Below are positions 1 through 7,734 of a stretch of DNA of 27,836 nt, piece by piece. The stretch spans positions 1 through 27,836 of the forward strand of contig JBBQWB010000036.1 of NCBI GenBank assembly GCA_038210985.1, in the 5' to 3' direction. The notes under the pieces are model-generated. The model searched no databases. It was not told where the DNA came from and was given only the letters and a program-made list of their open reading frames with translations. Positions within the stretch are counted from its first letter, which is position 1, and each line of letters opens with the position of its first letter. A program made the translations under genes and the position numbers. The DNA is from JAQUGA01 sp038210985 (GTDB lineage Bacteria; Bacteroidota; Bacteroidia; Bacteroidales; WCHB1-69).

Positions 1-70
1 CTCACATCATCACATCCTCACATCCTCACATTATCATATCATCACATCATCACATCATCACATCATCACA
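1..70. repeat. 8-bp tandem repeat array, CATCACAT-type
   Basis: About nine imperfect copies of the 8-bp unit CATCACAT (variants CCTCACAT and TATCATAT) run from the window edge to position 70. They are followed by a short tail containing AATCAGCTAATCAACTA, then the dsbD stop codon at 88-90. Related units occur at 9771-9787 and, inverted, around 27567-27606. The array may continue outside the window. It is a plain tandem repeat with no spacers, so it is not a CRISPR. Confidence 0.85.
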
Positions 71-87
71 AATCAGCTAATCAACTA

Positions 88-2127
88 CTATTTCTGCTTC
101 TCCTTATAACTCTTCAATCCTCTATCCAAGAAATCTAAAAAGTGTTGAACATTCAAATCAAACGCATGAGCCTCGGTTAATGAAGTTCCTGATTCATCTA
201 CTATAAAGTAATATGGTTGAGCATTTTGATTAAATTTAGAAACCATTATGTCGCTATTTTTACCACCCAAGGTTTTAATTTCTTTTCCTTTTGAATTTGT
301 GTACCATTCTTCTTTTGGTAACTGTATCACTTTGTCATCCACATAAAGAGCGACTAAAATAAATTCGTTTTGTAGCTTATCCAAAACTTGTGGATCAGAC
401 CAAACATTGCTTTCCATTTGGCGACAGTTTGTACAGCCATGACCAGTAAAATCGATAAAAATTGGTTTTTTCATCTCTTTTGAACATAGATAAGCTTGTT
501 CAAGGTCGAAGTATCCTTTTAGTCCATGAGGTAATTTTAACTTTTCGCCATATTTTGGAGTTTCGCAAAGATTAATGGTTTTTTCGCCACTATTTTCACG
601 AACAATACGGTTGATTTCAAAATCTTGTGTTTCCATTGGAGGCAACCAACCAGCAAGAGTTTTTAAAGGAGCTCCCCAAAGTCCAGGAATCATATAAACG
701 GCAAATGAAAAAGATGCAATTGCGAGCATTAATCTAGGAAAACTTTTTATGTTTTTTGTTTCGCTATCGTGAGGGAATCTGATTTTTCCAATCAAATATG
801 CTCCCAATAAGAAGAAAATTACAATCCACAAACTTAAATATACTTCGCGGTCTAAAATTCCCCAATGGTATGTTTGGTCGGGAATATTTAAAAATTTTAA
901 TGCAAAAGCCAATTCAATAAAACCTAGAAAAACTTTAACGGTATTTAGCCAGCCACCCGATTTTGGAAGTTTTTGCAACCAACTTGGGAACAATGCAAAC
1001 AGCGTAAATGGCAGTGCAAATGCCAGCGAAAAGCCAAGCATGCCGATTATTGGTTTAAGCACCTGACCTCCTGCCGATTCAATTACGATAGTGCCAACAA
1101 TAGGGCCAGTACATGAAAATGAAACTAAAACCAATGTGAGTGCCATAAAAATTGGACCAATAAAGTCGCCTTTATCTTCGTTTGCAACGGTTTTATTGAT
1201 AAGCCACGATGGCATTGTTAATTCAAAAAATCCAAAAAAAGCAGCGGCAAAAACGATGAAAATTGCAAAAAATAAAAGATTTGGTATCCAGTGTGTACTT
1301 ATCCAGTTTCCAAAATCTTCGCCAAAGACGATAGATAAAACACTACCAAAAATCACATAAATTGCAATAATCGAAAATCCATAAAGCAAAGCTTGGAATT
1401 TCCCTTTTTTCCCAGCTTTCATGAAAAAAGTAACGGTCATTGGTATCATCGGAAAAACACAAGGTGTTAAAATTGCAGCTAATCCAAATACAAATGCCAA
1501 AATGAAAAACCCCCATAATGTGTCGCTATCTGCTGTATTTTTGGGTATTACATTCGCTTTTGAATCGCTTGAAGGAGTTTTAATTGCATCAGTTGTGGAT
1601 GCATTATTCGTTGAATCGTTTTCTAAACTATCCAAATTTGCGGTAACTTCGCCTTTGGCACCAGGTAGTTTAAATGTAAAATCTACTGTCGATGGTGGTA
1701 AACATCTCGAATCATCGCAACACATAAACTCTAACTCGCCTTTTATTTCAAAAGCTTTGTTTGAACGCATTTCAATTTTCTGAGAAAAAACTGCTTTTGT
1801 TGCAAAAAATGTAACTTCCATATCGAAGTTCTTGTCAAACACTTTTTTGCCTTTAGGCTCAATAACTTTTCCAACTAATTTGTAGTCTTTGTTTTTTTTG
1901 AACTTGAAACTTGTTGGAACAGGACCGTCTTCAGGCAGGTTTTGAGAATATAAATGCCAAGTTTTGTCAATGGTTGCGGTTAGTAGTAATTCGGCTTCGG
2001 TATCGGAAGTAACTTTAGTTTCAAATTTCCATTTAACAGGTTCTAAAATTTGAGATTTTACTGAAAATAGTCCAAAAATCATTATCAGACTAAATAAAAA
2101 CCCTTTAATAAAAATCTTTTTTTGCAT
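88..2127 (-). CDS. dsbD: Thiol:disulfide interchange protein DsbD-like (cytoplasmic electron exporter)
   Basis: This protein of 679 aa should carry electrons from cytoplasmic thioredoxin across the inner membrane to periplasmic thiol proteins. It has a Sec signal peptide (about residues 1-25), an N-terminal DsbD-alpha-like domain with a Cys cluster (C136, C137, C142), a low-complexity linker, then a polytopic membrane domain from about 205 to 500. The two membrane cysteines lie in TPCVFPMIPMTV (C223) and SFSCTGP (C339). The C-terminal thioredoxin-like domain holds GHGCTNCRQM (C565, C568). All three modules of the DsbD family are therefore present, at a length somewhat above the E. coli protein. 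It lies 105 bp downstream of tilS on the same strand and may be co-transcribed, although a -7-like element (2162-2169, minus strand) precedes it. Known from the family: the cascade of three Cys pairs. Inferred: the particular partners. Confidence 0.93.
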   Translation of the reverse strand: MQKKIFIKGFLFSLIMIFGLFSVKSQILEPVKWKFETKVTSDTEAELLLTATIDKTWHLYSQNLPEDGPVPTSFKFKKNKDYKLVGKVIEPKGKKVFDKNFDMEVTFFATKAVFSQKIEMRSNKAFEIKGELEFMCCDDSRCLPPSTVDFTFKLPGAKGEVTANLDSLENDSTNNASTTDAIKTPSSDSKANVIPKNTADSDTLWGFFILAFVFGLAAILTPCVFPMIPMTVTFFMKAGKKGKFQALLYGFSIIAIYVIFGSVLSIVFGEDFGNWISTHWIPNLLFFAIFIVFAAAFFGFFELTMPSWLINKTVANEDKGDFIGPIFMALTLVLVSFSCTGPIVGTIVIESAGGQVLKPIIGMLGFSLAFALPFTLFALFPSWLQKLPKSGGWLNTVKVFLGFIELAFALKFLNIPDQTYHWGILDREVYLSLWIVIFFLLGAYLIGKIRFPHDSETKNIKSFPRLMLAIASFSFAVYMIPGLWGAPLKTLAGWLPPMETQDFEINRIVRENSGEKTINLCETPKYGEKLKLPHGLKGYFDLEQAYLCSKEMKKPIFIDFTGHGCTNCRQMESNVWSDPQVLDKLQNEFILVALYVDDKVIQLPKEEWYTNSKGKEIKTLGGKNSDIMVSKFNQNAQPYYFIVDESGTSLTEAHAFDLNVQHFLDFLDRGLKSYKEKQK

Positions 2128-2232
2128 AAATATTATAGATTAATTGATTAAAATTTCTTTTCAAAATTACAATTATTTTTCTCTCTAAATAGTTTTTTTA
2201 CTTTTAAATAAACTATTAAAAAGTTTCAAGCT

Positions 2233-3561
2233 TTAGTAAACAGTAAATTTCAGTATTTGTTCGGTGTTAGTCGATACCGAAAAATGTTTATCTGGTTTAA
2301 TGCCTATTACCCATACAATTTTTTGGTCGGATTCTAATATCCAAACTTCTTTTTTTTGAAATAGATTCAATTTTAAATCGCTAAATAAATCCTGAATCTT
2401 TTTGCTACCATTTAAACCGTATGGATAAATTCTGTCGCCTTTTTTCCAATGCCTTATTTTTAATGGAAAAACAAGCTTCGAATAATCCACAAAAATTTGA
2501 TTTTTACTTTGTGGAATCAATTCGGAAATTTCATTTTTAGATATGTTTTCAATATTTAATAAAATGGGAAGATTATTAAAGTCTAATAGGTTCTCTATTA
2601 AATATTCGTCTTTTAAAATATTGGAATCTGCGTTTTTAATTAGTAATTTGCCCGAATGCGTTATTGCTTGGTGTGAAAAAGTATCGAATCGACATCCATT
2701 ATTTTCAATTCCTTGTAAAATTATATTTTTAACTTGACTCAGCGAGAAATGAAAAGGTTTTAAAAGTTCATAAAGAATAACTTCGCTATTTTCAATATGG
2801 ATAAATGGTGTTAACTCAACTTCTGTTTTATTGTTGTTTTCAACGATGTGTTTAGAATATTGGGAAATAACAATGTTGTAAATATCTTCTTGCTTACAAA
2901 TCAATTCTGTGGATTGAGTTATGTTTTCAATAAAACCAGGGAATATGGTTTTTAAAATTGGAATTATGTCGTGACGAATTTTATTACGTGTATATTTTCG
3001 TTCAAAATTCGAGCTGTCGTTACGGAAACGAATTCGGCTTTCTCTAGCATATTCTTCAATTTCCATTCGGGATACAAACAAAATTGGCCGAACAATATCT
3101 CCGTTTTTTACAGGAATTCCACGTAATCCAGCTATCCCGCATCCACGACCTAAATTAATAAGAAGTGTTTCGGCAACATCATCCGCATTGTGAGCTGTTG
3201 CAACGCATTGATAATTATGTTCCGAAATTAATTCTTTAAACCAATCGTATCGAAGCTTTCGAGCACTTTCTTGTGTGGAAAGAGAGTTTTCGGTAGCGTA
3301 TTCGGTTGTTTTAAAACGTATTACGCGAATCGGAATATTCCATTCATTGGCAATATTACTTACAAATTTTTCGTCCAAATCCGATTCATCTCCTCGTAAC
3401 TGAAAATTGCAATGAGCAAAAACTACTGAATAATTCAGCTTAATTAATATGTCGCTCATGACAAATGAATCAATGCCACCACTAAGTGCAACTAAAACGG
3501 GTTTATCATGCTTAAATAGCTGTCTGTGAATTATATAATCTTCGACTTTTTGAATTTCCAT
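2233..3561 (-). CDS. tilS: tRNA(Ile)-lysidine synthase
   Basis: TilS uses ATP to attach lysine to C34 of the CAU-anticodon isoleucine tRNA, so that it reads AUA instead of AUG; it is essential in most bacteria. The N-terminal PP-loop is SGGIDS at residues 27-32, within VLVALSGGIDSF. The core N-type ATP pyrophosphatase fold follows, with CVATAHNADDVAETLL and the NRGCGIAGLRG-like segment. The C-terminal TilS domain shows HWKKGDRIYPYGLNGSKKI followed by QDLFSDLKL. The length of 442 aa is normal for full-length TilS. A perfect TAnnTTTG element (3566-3573, minus strand) ends only four bases before the ATG, so a transcript from it would have almost no leader. The gene diverges from elbB. Confidence 0.95.
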   Translation of the reverse strand: MEIQKVEDYIIHRQLFKHDKPVLVALSGGIDSFVMSDILIKLNYSVVFAHCNFQLRGDESDLDEKFVSNIANEWNIPIRVIRFKTTEYATENSLSTQESARKLRYDWFKELISEHNYQCVATAHNADDVAETLLINLGRGCGIAGLRGIPVKNGDIVRPILFVSRMEIEEYARESRIRFRNDSSNFERKYTRNKIRHDIIPILKTIFPGFIENITQSTELICKQEDIYNIVISQYSKHIVENNNKTEVELTPFIHIENSEVILYELLKPFHFSLSQVKNIILQGIENNGCRFDTFSHQAITHSGKLLIKNADSNILKDEYLIENLLDFNNLPILLNIENISKNEISELIPQSKNQIFVDYSKLVFPLKIRHWKKGDRIYPYGLNGSKKIQDLFSDLKLNLFQKKEVWILESDQKIVWVIGIKPDKHFSVSTNTEQILKFTVY

Positions 3562-3657
3562 ACAACAAATTTACTTATTTTTTTTATTGAATAGAAAATT
3601 TCAAATATTTGATTTCATATTATAAAGAATGAATAAAAATAAAAATTTTTTATTTTA

Positions 3658-3689
3658 TTTGATATTTTAAAATCAATTGACTATATTTG
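3658..3689 (+). promoter_or_regulatory. Bacteroidota-type promoter for elbB
   Basis: A -33 element TTTG (3658-3661) and a -7 element TATATTTG (3682-3689) are separated by 20 bp. This matches the Bacteroidota consensus TTTG / TAnnTTTG. The -7 element ends 19 bases before the elbB ATG. Confidence 0.75.
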
Positions 3690-3708
3690 TTTAGTTAAAA
3701 TTAATTAT

Positions 3709-4377
3709 ATGAAAAAATTTGCGGTTGTTTTATCAGGTTGTGGAGTATATGATGGTTCCGAAATTCACGAAGCCGTTTTAACATTGTTAGCAATTCAAAA
3801 TAACGATGCCGACTACGAATGCTTCGCTCCCGACATAGAACAACATCATGTAATTAATCATCTCACTGGTTCAGTAATGAACGAAAAAAGGAATGTTCTT
3901 GTCGAATCGGCTCGAATTTCTCGTGGAGTTATTAAGCCTTTGTCTGATTTTAAATCAAAAGATTTTGATGCCATAATTTTACCTGGTGGTTTTGGTGCTG
4001 CAAAAAATCTTAGTTCATATGCATTTGAAGGTGCCAATTGTAGTGTAAATCCTGAACTGAAAAATATAATTATTGAAATGCATAAATTGCGTAAACCTAT
4101 CGGTGCAATGTGTATTTCGCCAGTTATTATTGCCAATATTATCGAAAAATCGACTGTTACTATCGGTGTTGACGAAGGTACCGCAAAAGATATCGAAAAT
4201 ATGGGTGCTACTCATCTAAAAACTACATACGGTGAAGTTATTGCAGATAAAAGGAATATGGTTTTTACTACTCCTTGCTATATGCTTGATTCAAATTTAG
4301 TTGATATTATGGAAGGTACAAATAATTTAATACAGTCGATTATCGAAAATATGCCTTCAGTTAGTCCAGTGGACTAA
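3709..4377 (+). CDS. elbB: ElbB-type DJ-1/PfpI family glyoxalase
   Basis: This protein belongs to the DJ-1/PfpI (glutamine amidotransferase-like) superfamily and matches ElbB throughout: the start MKKFAVVLSGCGVYDGSEIH, the segment IILPGGFGAAKNLS at about 89-102, and the nucleophile-elbow sequence IGAMCISP with C135. ElbB proteins have weak glyoxalase activity and have been linked to isoprenoid supply and stress, but the physiological substrate is not settled. The length (222 aa) is standard. The gene converges on the Nudix gene with a 17-bp overlap (4361-4377) that is a perfect palindrome and encodes both C-termini. It has a clear promoter of its own. Confidence is high for the family and moderate for the role. 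Confidence 0.92.
   Translation: MKKFAVVLSGCGVYDGSEIHEAVLTLLAIQNNDADYECFAPDIEQHHVINHLTGSVMNEKRNVLVESARISRGVIKPLSDFKSKDFDAIILPGGFGAAKNLSSYAFEGANCSVNPELKNIIIEMHKLRKPIGAMCISPVIIANIIEKSTVTIGVDEGTAKDIENMGATHLKTTYGEVIADKRNMVFTTPCYMLDSNLVDIMEGTNNLIQSIIENMPSVSPVD
4361..4377. terminator. Palindromic stop shared by two convergent genes
   Basis: TTAGTCCAGTGGACTAA has perfect 8-bp arms around one central base. On the plus strand it ends elbB (...SPVD-stop) and on the minus strand it ends the Nudix gene (...SPLD-stop). It could form the same short hairpin in either transcript, but it lacks a long T-tract, so its action as a terminator is an inference. Confidence 0.45.
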
Positions 4378-4783
4378 AATAATCAACAATTATTATTTTA
4401 TGATCAAATGCCAATTGTGGTAGTTCGTTTAATTTGAACCATCCTGCATTTTTTGCATCATCCCCAGCTTTAAATTTTGGTAATTTCTCGCAAGTTCCAA
4501 CAAATACCACCGAAATTATGTGTCCTCGTGGATCTCTACCAGGCGTTCCATAAGTTCGATATTGTTTTAAATCCATATTCTCAACCGCAGTTTCTTCATA
4601 AAGTTCACGATAAGCTGCAACTGTCAAATCTTCATTTTCATCCACAAAACCACCAGGCAATGCCCAAAAGTTTCTGTATGGATCGTTTTTCCTTTCGATG
4701 AGTAAAATTTTGTTTGTGGATTTACAATATATTATTATATCCACACAAACTGCTGGTCGAGGATATTCGTAACAATATTTCAT
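4361..4783 (-). CDS. Nudix hydrolase (ADP-ribose pyrophosphatase-like)
   Basis: A compact Nudix protein of 140 aa. The Nudix box lies at residues 45-67 and reads G-FVDEN-E-DLTVAAY-REL-Y-EE-T-A; all metal-binding Glu residues and the Arg are present, while the usual late Gly of the box is Ala (A66). The N-terminal part, RPAVCVDIIIYC, and the phrase FWALPGGFVDENE resemble Nudix enzymes acting on nucleoside diphosphate derivatives such as ADP-ribose, but the substrate cannot be told from sequence. The start codon lies one base after the pdxJ stop, so the two genes are almost certainly one transcript with coupled translation. The 3' end overlaps elbB on the opposite strand by 17 bp. Confidence 0.88.
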   Translation of the reverse strand: MKYCYEYPRPAVCVDIIIYCKSTNKILLIERKNDPYRNFWALPGGFVDENEDLTVAAYRELYEETAVENMDLKQYRTYGTPGRDPRGHIISVVFVGTCEKLPKFKAGDDAKNAGWFKLNELPQLAFDHKIIIVDYFSPLD

Positions 4784-4784
4784 T

Positions 4785-5501
4785 TTATTTTTTTAATTCC
4801 GTCAAATATTTTCCAATGGTGGCTTGTAAACCAAAATATAATGAATCACAAACCAAAGCATGTCCAATCGAAACTTCGAGTAATCCTTTTATGTTATTTT
4901 TAAAATATGCAAGATTATCCAAATTCAAATCATGTCCGGCATTTAAACCCAATTGTTGCTTAAAAGATTCTTCCGAAGCAATTAGATAAGGTTCAATTGC
5001 CATTTCTTTATTGCTTTTAAAATTTGCAGCATACGATTCGGTGTATAATTCAATTCTATCCGTTTGGGTTTCTTTGGCATATTTTATCATCTCCGTTTCG
5101 GGACTAACAAAAATAGAAGTTCTAATTCCAAATTTATGGAACTCTTTAATGATTGTTTGCAGAAATTTTAAATTGGTTTTTGTGTCCCAGCCATTGCTTG
5201 AAGTTAAGGCTTCGGGAGAATCTGGCACTAAAGTAACTTGTGCAGGTTTTACATCGCAAACCGTTTTAATAAAAAAGTCGCTCGGATAGCCTTCAATATT
5301 AAATTCTGTTTTTAAAATTGGGTTTAAATCGTATAAATCATCGTATCGAATGTGGCGTTGGTCGGGTCGGGGATGTACAGTAATTCCTTCAGCTCCAAAC
5401 GATTCAATATCAAAAGCAATTTTGTTTAAATTTGGCATGTTGCTGCCTCTCGAATTGCGGATTAATGCAATTTTGTTGATATTTACGCTTAATTTAGTCA
5501 T
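4785..5501 (-). CDS. pdxJ: Pyridoxine 5'-phosphate synthase
   Basis: PdxJ condenses 1-deoxy-D-xylulose 5-phosphate with 3-amino-2-oxopropyl phosphate to give pyridoxine 5'-phosphate, the last ring-forming step of the DXP-dependent vitamin B6 pathway. Recognisable family segments are LSVNINKIALIRNSRG at the N-terminus, AEGITVHPRPDQRHIR (about 37-52), the strand with TLVPDSPEALTSSNGWD, and the C-terminal EVSIGHALVCDSLYFGL. The length of 238 aa is typical for a single TIM-barrel PdxJ. It is first in a two-gene operon with the Nudix hydrolase (one-base gap). A TACTTTTG -7 element sits at 5518-5525 on the minus strand, 16 bases before the ATG. A transposable element lies 45 bp further upstream. 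Confidence 0.95.
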   Translation of the reverse strand: MTKLSVNINKIALIRNSRGSNMPNLNKIAFDIESFGAEGITVHPRPDQRHIRYDDLYDLNPILKTEFNIEGYPSDFFIKTVCDVKPAQVTLVPDSPEALTSSNGWDTKTNLKFLQTIIKEFHKFGIRTSIFVSPETEMIKYAKETQTDRIELYTESYAANFKSNKEMAIEPYLIASEESFKQQLGLNAGHDLNLDNLAYFKNNIKGLLEVSIGHALVCDSLYFGLQATIGKYLTELKK

Positions 5502-5560
5502 CTTGACGTTTTTTTTTCAAAAGTACAAATTGTAAGCTATTTATGGATGATTTTTTTAAT

Positions 5561-5837
5561 AATTAAAATCACTGTTGTTCGATATAAATTTTGACATCTG
5601 TTGTAAAACACTGAATAATAAATTAATAAGTGAAATAACGGAATTAGGGTTTGTTTTTGTGTGTTTTAAAAATATGGATTTCCCGCAATTTATTGCCCCC
5701 TTGTTCGACAGCTGGCGGAAGTAAATTGCTGAAAATCAATTCATCCATCAGCTGACGAATTGAGGCAAAAACTGATTGAAGTAATTTACACTTATCGCAA
5801 AATTTATTTATTTTATCGGACAATAGTGAATTAAAAT
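5561..5837. mobile_element. MITE-like element, copy A, with 9-bp target duplication
   Basis: The element proper is 5570-5828 (259 bp). Its left end CACTGTTGTTCGATATAA and the reverse complement of its right end, CACTATTGTCCGATAAAA, agree at 15 of 18 bases. The flanks 5561-5569 and 5829-5837 are identical: AATTAAAAT. The interior codes for nothing recognisable; on the minus strand it carries an imperfect hairpin beginning GTAAATTACTTCAATCA, which is shared with the copies at 15033, 18475 and 21129. This is the structure expected of a non-autonomous element moved in trans. The 9-bp duplication is compatible with IS4-like transposases, but the family is not established here. Confidence 0.85.
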
Positions 5838-6008
5838 TCTTTTGACATTAAAAAAGCATCCGCAAGGTGATTCGCTATGAAAAATCAAAATGTGGTTTAG
5901 TTGCCTGAAATGAAGGACAGTTTGACTTTGTAATAGAGTTTTTCGGTGGATTTAAGGTTAAAGTAAAATATAATTTTAAAAAAATGTTCATTTATTGAAA
6001 TAATATTA
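5838..6008. other. Non-coding gap before the first T9SS gene
   Basis: No gene, RNA motif or repeat was recognised between the element's right target duplication and the promoter of the next gene. The stretch is AT-rich with stops in all frames. Confidence 0.5.
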
Positions 6009-6016
6009 TAAATTTG
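6009..6016 (+). promoter_or_regulatory. -7 promoter element of the first T9SS gene
   Basis: TAAATTTG matches the Bacteroidota -7 consensus TAnnTTTG and ends 33 bases before the ATG. No convincing -33 TTTG is present at the expected distance. Confidence 0.5.
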
Positions 6017-6049
6017 GACTCGTAATTAATAACTAAAAAAATCAAAACT

Positions 6050-6727
6050 ATGAAAAAAATTACTTTTTTAATTTCTTTATTTGCTGTTTTAGCAATTGGT
6101 GTTAAAGCACAAGATGTTGGCGTTACTGGATTTCTAGTGCCTGCTACACCTACTTACACTTTGCCAGCTAATGGTCAATTAGAAGTTACTGCTATTCTAA
6201 AAAACTTTGGACCAGCAGCTTTAACAGGAGGTGCAACTGTAACTGTTGCAGTAACTATCGGTGGCGAACCTGCTGGTGGGGGTGATTTACCTATTCCTAC
6301 TGGAATGACTGTTGCTGTGGATCAACAAGTTCAAATTCCTTTTCAAACAATTGATTTATCAACTCTTCCTGTTGGGAGTTATGATTTTTGTGTAGCTACT
6401 GCTGGAACTAGTTTAGGTGCTGATCCAGATTTTTCTAATGATCAAAGTTGTTTCACTCTTATCGTTGGACCAACATCTGTTAATGAAGTTTCTATGGATC
6501 AATTTTCAGCTTATCCAAACCCTGCAAATGATATAGTAAACGTTGTTTCTCCAGTTGCTTTCGAAACCGTTCGTTTATTCGACATGACTGGTCGTGAAGT
6601 ATATTCTTATACTGGAAAAACTTTATCTCACCAAATTAATGTTGCTTCTTTCCAAACTGGAATGTATTTCTTAGTTATAGAAGGTAATAATACAACTTCA
6701 ACTAAAAAAGTTTCGATAGCTCGATAG
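6050..6727 (+). CDS. Small T9SS-exported protein with type A sorting domain
   Basis: A secreted protein of 225 aa. It has a clean Sec signal peptide (cleavage after about residue 20, VKA|QD), a predicted beta-rich cargo of about 125 residues, and a C-terminal T9SS type A sorting domain starting near YPNPANDIVNVVSP and ending KKVSIAR, with the typical LFDMTGREVYSY and FQTGMYFLVIEG blocks. The cargo opens with DVGVTGFLVPA and holds NFGPAALTGGATVTV, reminiscent of CARDB/Ig-like adhesion modules, and ends in YDFCVATAGTSLGADP with a second Cys in NDQSCFTL. Codons for Ala, Gly, Thr and Val are strongly biased to GCT, GGT, ACT and GTT, unlike its neighbours, which suggests high expression. It is followed by a strong terminator and a diverged paralogue. 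The function of the cargo is unknown. Confidence 0.85.
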   Translation: MKKITFLISLFAVLAIGVKAQDVGVTGFLVPATPTYTLPANGQLEVTAILKNFGPAALTGGATVTVAVTIGGEPAGGGDLPIPTGMTVAVDQQVQIPFQTIDLSTLPVGSYDFCVATAGTSLGADPDFSNDQSCFTLIVGPTSVNEVSMDQFSAYPNPANDIVNVVSPVAFETVRLFDMTGREVYSYTGKTLSHQINVASFQTGMYFLVIEGNNTTSTKKVSIAR

Positions 6728-6747
6728 TTTTTTAGTCAAATAATAAT

Positions 6748-6777
6748 AAAAAAGTCGGGTTTTGCCCGACTTTTTTA
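6748..6777 (+). terminator. Rho-independent terminator
   Basis: AAAAAAGTCGGG - TTTT - CCCGACTTTTTT: a perfect 12-bp stem with a TTTT loop (GGGTTTTGCCC at the tip) followed by T-rich sequence, 20 bp after the stop of the first T9SS gene. It separates this gene from its paralogue. Confidence 0.92.
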
Positions 6778-6891
6778 TTATACAAAATAGGAATTCATGG
6801 TACTTCAATCTAAAAAAAAACTTCGGATAATATTATTTTCTATCCTTAGAAAATAATTAAAATATTTTACCCATTGTTATAGAATATTTTA

Positions 6892-6899
6892 TAATTTTG
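6892..6899 (+). promoter_or_regulatory. -7 promoter element of the second T9SS gene
   Basis: TAATTTTG fits TAnnTTTG and lies 26 bases before the ATG. A possible -33 (ATTG, 6873-6876) is only 15 bp away, shorter than usual. Confidence 0.5.
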
Positions 6900-6925
6900 A
6901 AAAGATTATATTAAAAATCATATTT

Positions 6926-7615
6926 ATGAAAAAACTTTTACTTTTATCCATCTCGTTATTTGTTTTTTATAGTCAAATTAAATCTCAAGATATTGGGATA
7001 ACTGGTTTTGTAGTCCCCGCAAGCGATACTACTATTCATGTTGGTGGCTTGTTACCGTTAAGTCCAATTTTGAGAAATTATGGTCCCGAAACTATTGTTC
7101 AAGGAGATACAGTTTTTGTGAAGATTTTAATTGATAATGTCTCGCTTGGAACATCAAAGTTAATAATACCTGCTAATATGACTGTTGCTTCTGGAGAATC
7201 GGTTTATATTAATTTTTCAACACCGATTAATTTATCTAGTTTGTCGGCAGGAACCTATCTTTTTTGTTGTACTACTGCTGGTTCAAATTTGGGTTCAGAT
7301 CCCAATAGCTTAAACAACAAAAGTTGCTTTATGCTTACAGTTCAAGCTATACCAAATCCTACAGATGTAAATTATCAATCATCTGAGAAGGTTTTAGTTT
7401 TCCCAAATCCAGCAAATGAAGTTGTGCATATTTCCACTCCAATGCCTTTTAATTCACTTGTTTTAGTGGATATTTCGGGAAGAATAGTGTATGATTTTAA
7501 AGGAAATACTTCGGAGCTAACCATTAAAACTGACGAATTTCAAACTGGAATTTATTTTCTGTCAATTATGTCCGAAAACAATATTATTACCAAAAAAATA
7601 TCGATTACCAGATAG
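6926..7615 (+). CDS. Paralogous small T9SS-exported protein
   Basis: A diverged paralogue (229 aa) of the preceding gene with the same plan: Sec signal peptide ending FYSQIKSQ, cargo opening DIGITGFVVPASD, central NYGP motif, then YLFCCTTAGSNLGSDP and NNKSCFML, and a type A sorting domain from about FPNPANEVVHIST to KKISITR. The paired Cys positions and the segment TAGxxLGxDP-x(4-5)-N-x-(Q/K)SCF are kept between the two, which suggests a disulfide-stabilised fold under selection. Unlike its neighbour it has ordinary AT-rich codons, so it is probably expressed less. It has its own promoter, downstream of the strong terminator. No function can be assigned from sequence; the sorting domain indicates export through the T9SS to the cell surface or medium. 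Confidence 0.84.
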   Translation: MKKLLLLSISLFVFYSQIKSQDIGITGFVVPASDTTIHVGGLLPLSPILRNYGPETIVQGDTVFVKILIDNVSLGTSKLIIPANMTVASGESVYINFSTPINLSSLSAGTYLFCCTTAGSNLGSDPNSLNNKSCFMLTVQAIPNPTDVNYQSSEKVLVFPNPANEVVHISTPMPFNSLVLVDISGRIVYDFKGNTSELTIKTDEFQTGIYFLSIMSENNIITKKISITR

Positions 7616-7687
7616 TTATTGAGTTTTTGATAATCATTTTTATACTATTTCAATGGAATATGTTTGTCTGTTGATTAAACGGATGTT

Positions 7688-7716
7688 TTTGCATTTGCTA
7701 AAATATCTTATCTTTG
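7688..7716 (+). promoter_or_regulatory. Promoter of the ABC-F gene
   Basis: TTTG (7688-7691) and TATCTTTG (7709-7716), spaced by 17 bp, match the Bacteroidota consensus. A possible TTG start at 7714 falls inside the -7 element and so cannot be translated from this transcript. This supports the ATG at 7735. Confidence 0.72.
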
Positions 7717-7734
7717 CCCAAAAACTGCCATTTA

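Noticed and set aside
1..70. Possible CRISPR array
   Set aside because: The 8-bp units are contiguous, with no spacers and no cas genes in the window.
1091..1783. Open frames on the plus strand inside dsbD
   Set aside because: They are antisense shadows of a well-supported DsbD gene and show no domain or signal peptide.
7714..7734. TTG start for the ABC-F protein, 7 residues longer
   Set aside because: The TTG lies within the -7 promoter element; the ATG at 7735 gives the family's usual N-terminus.
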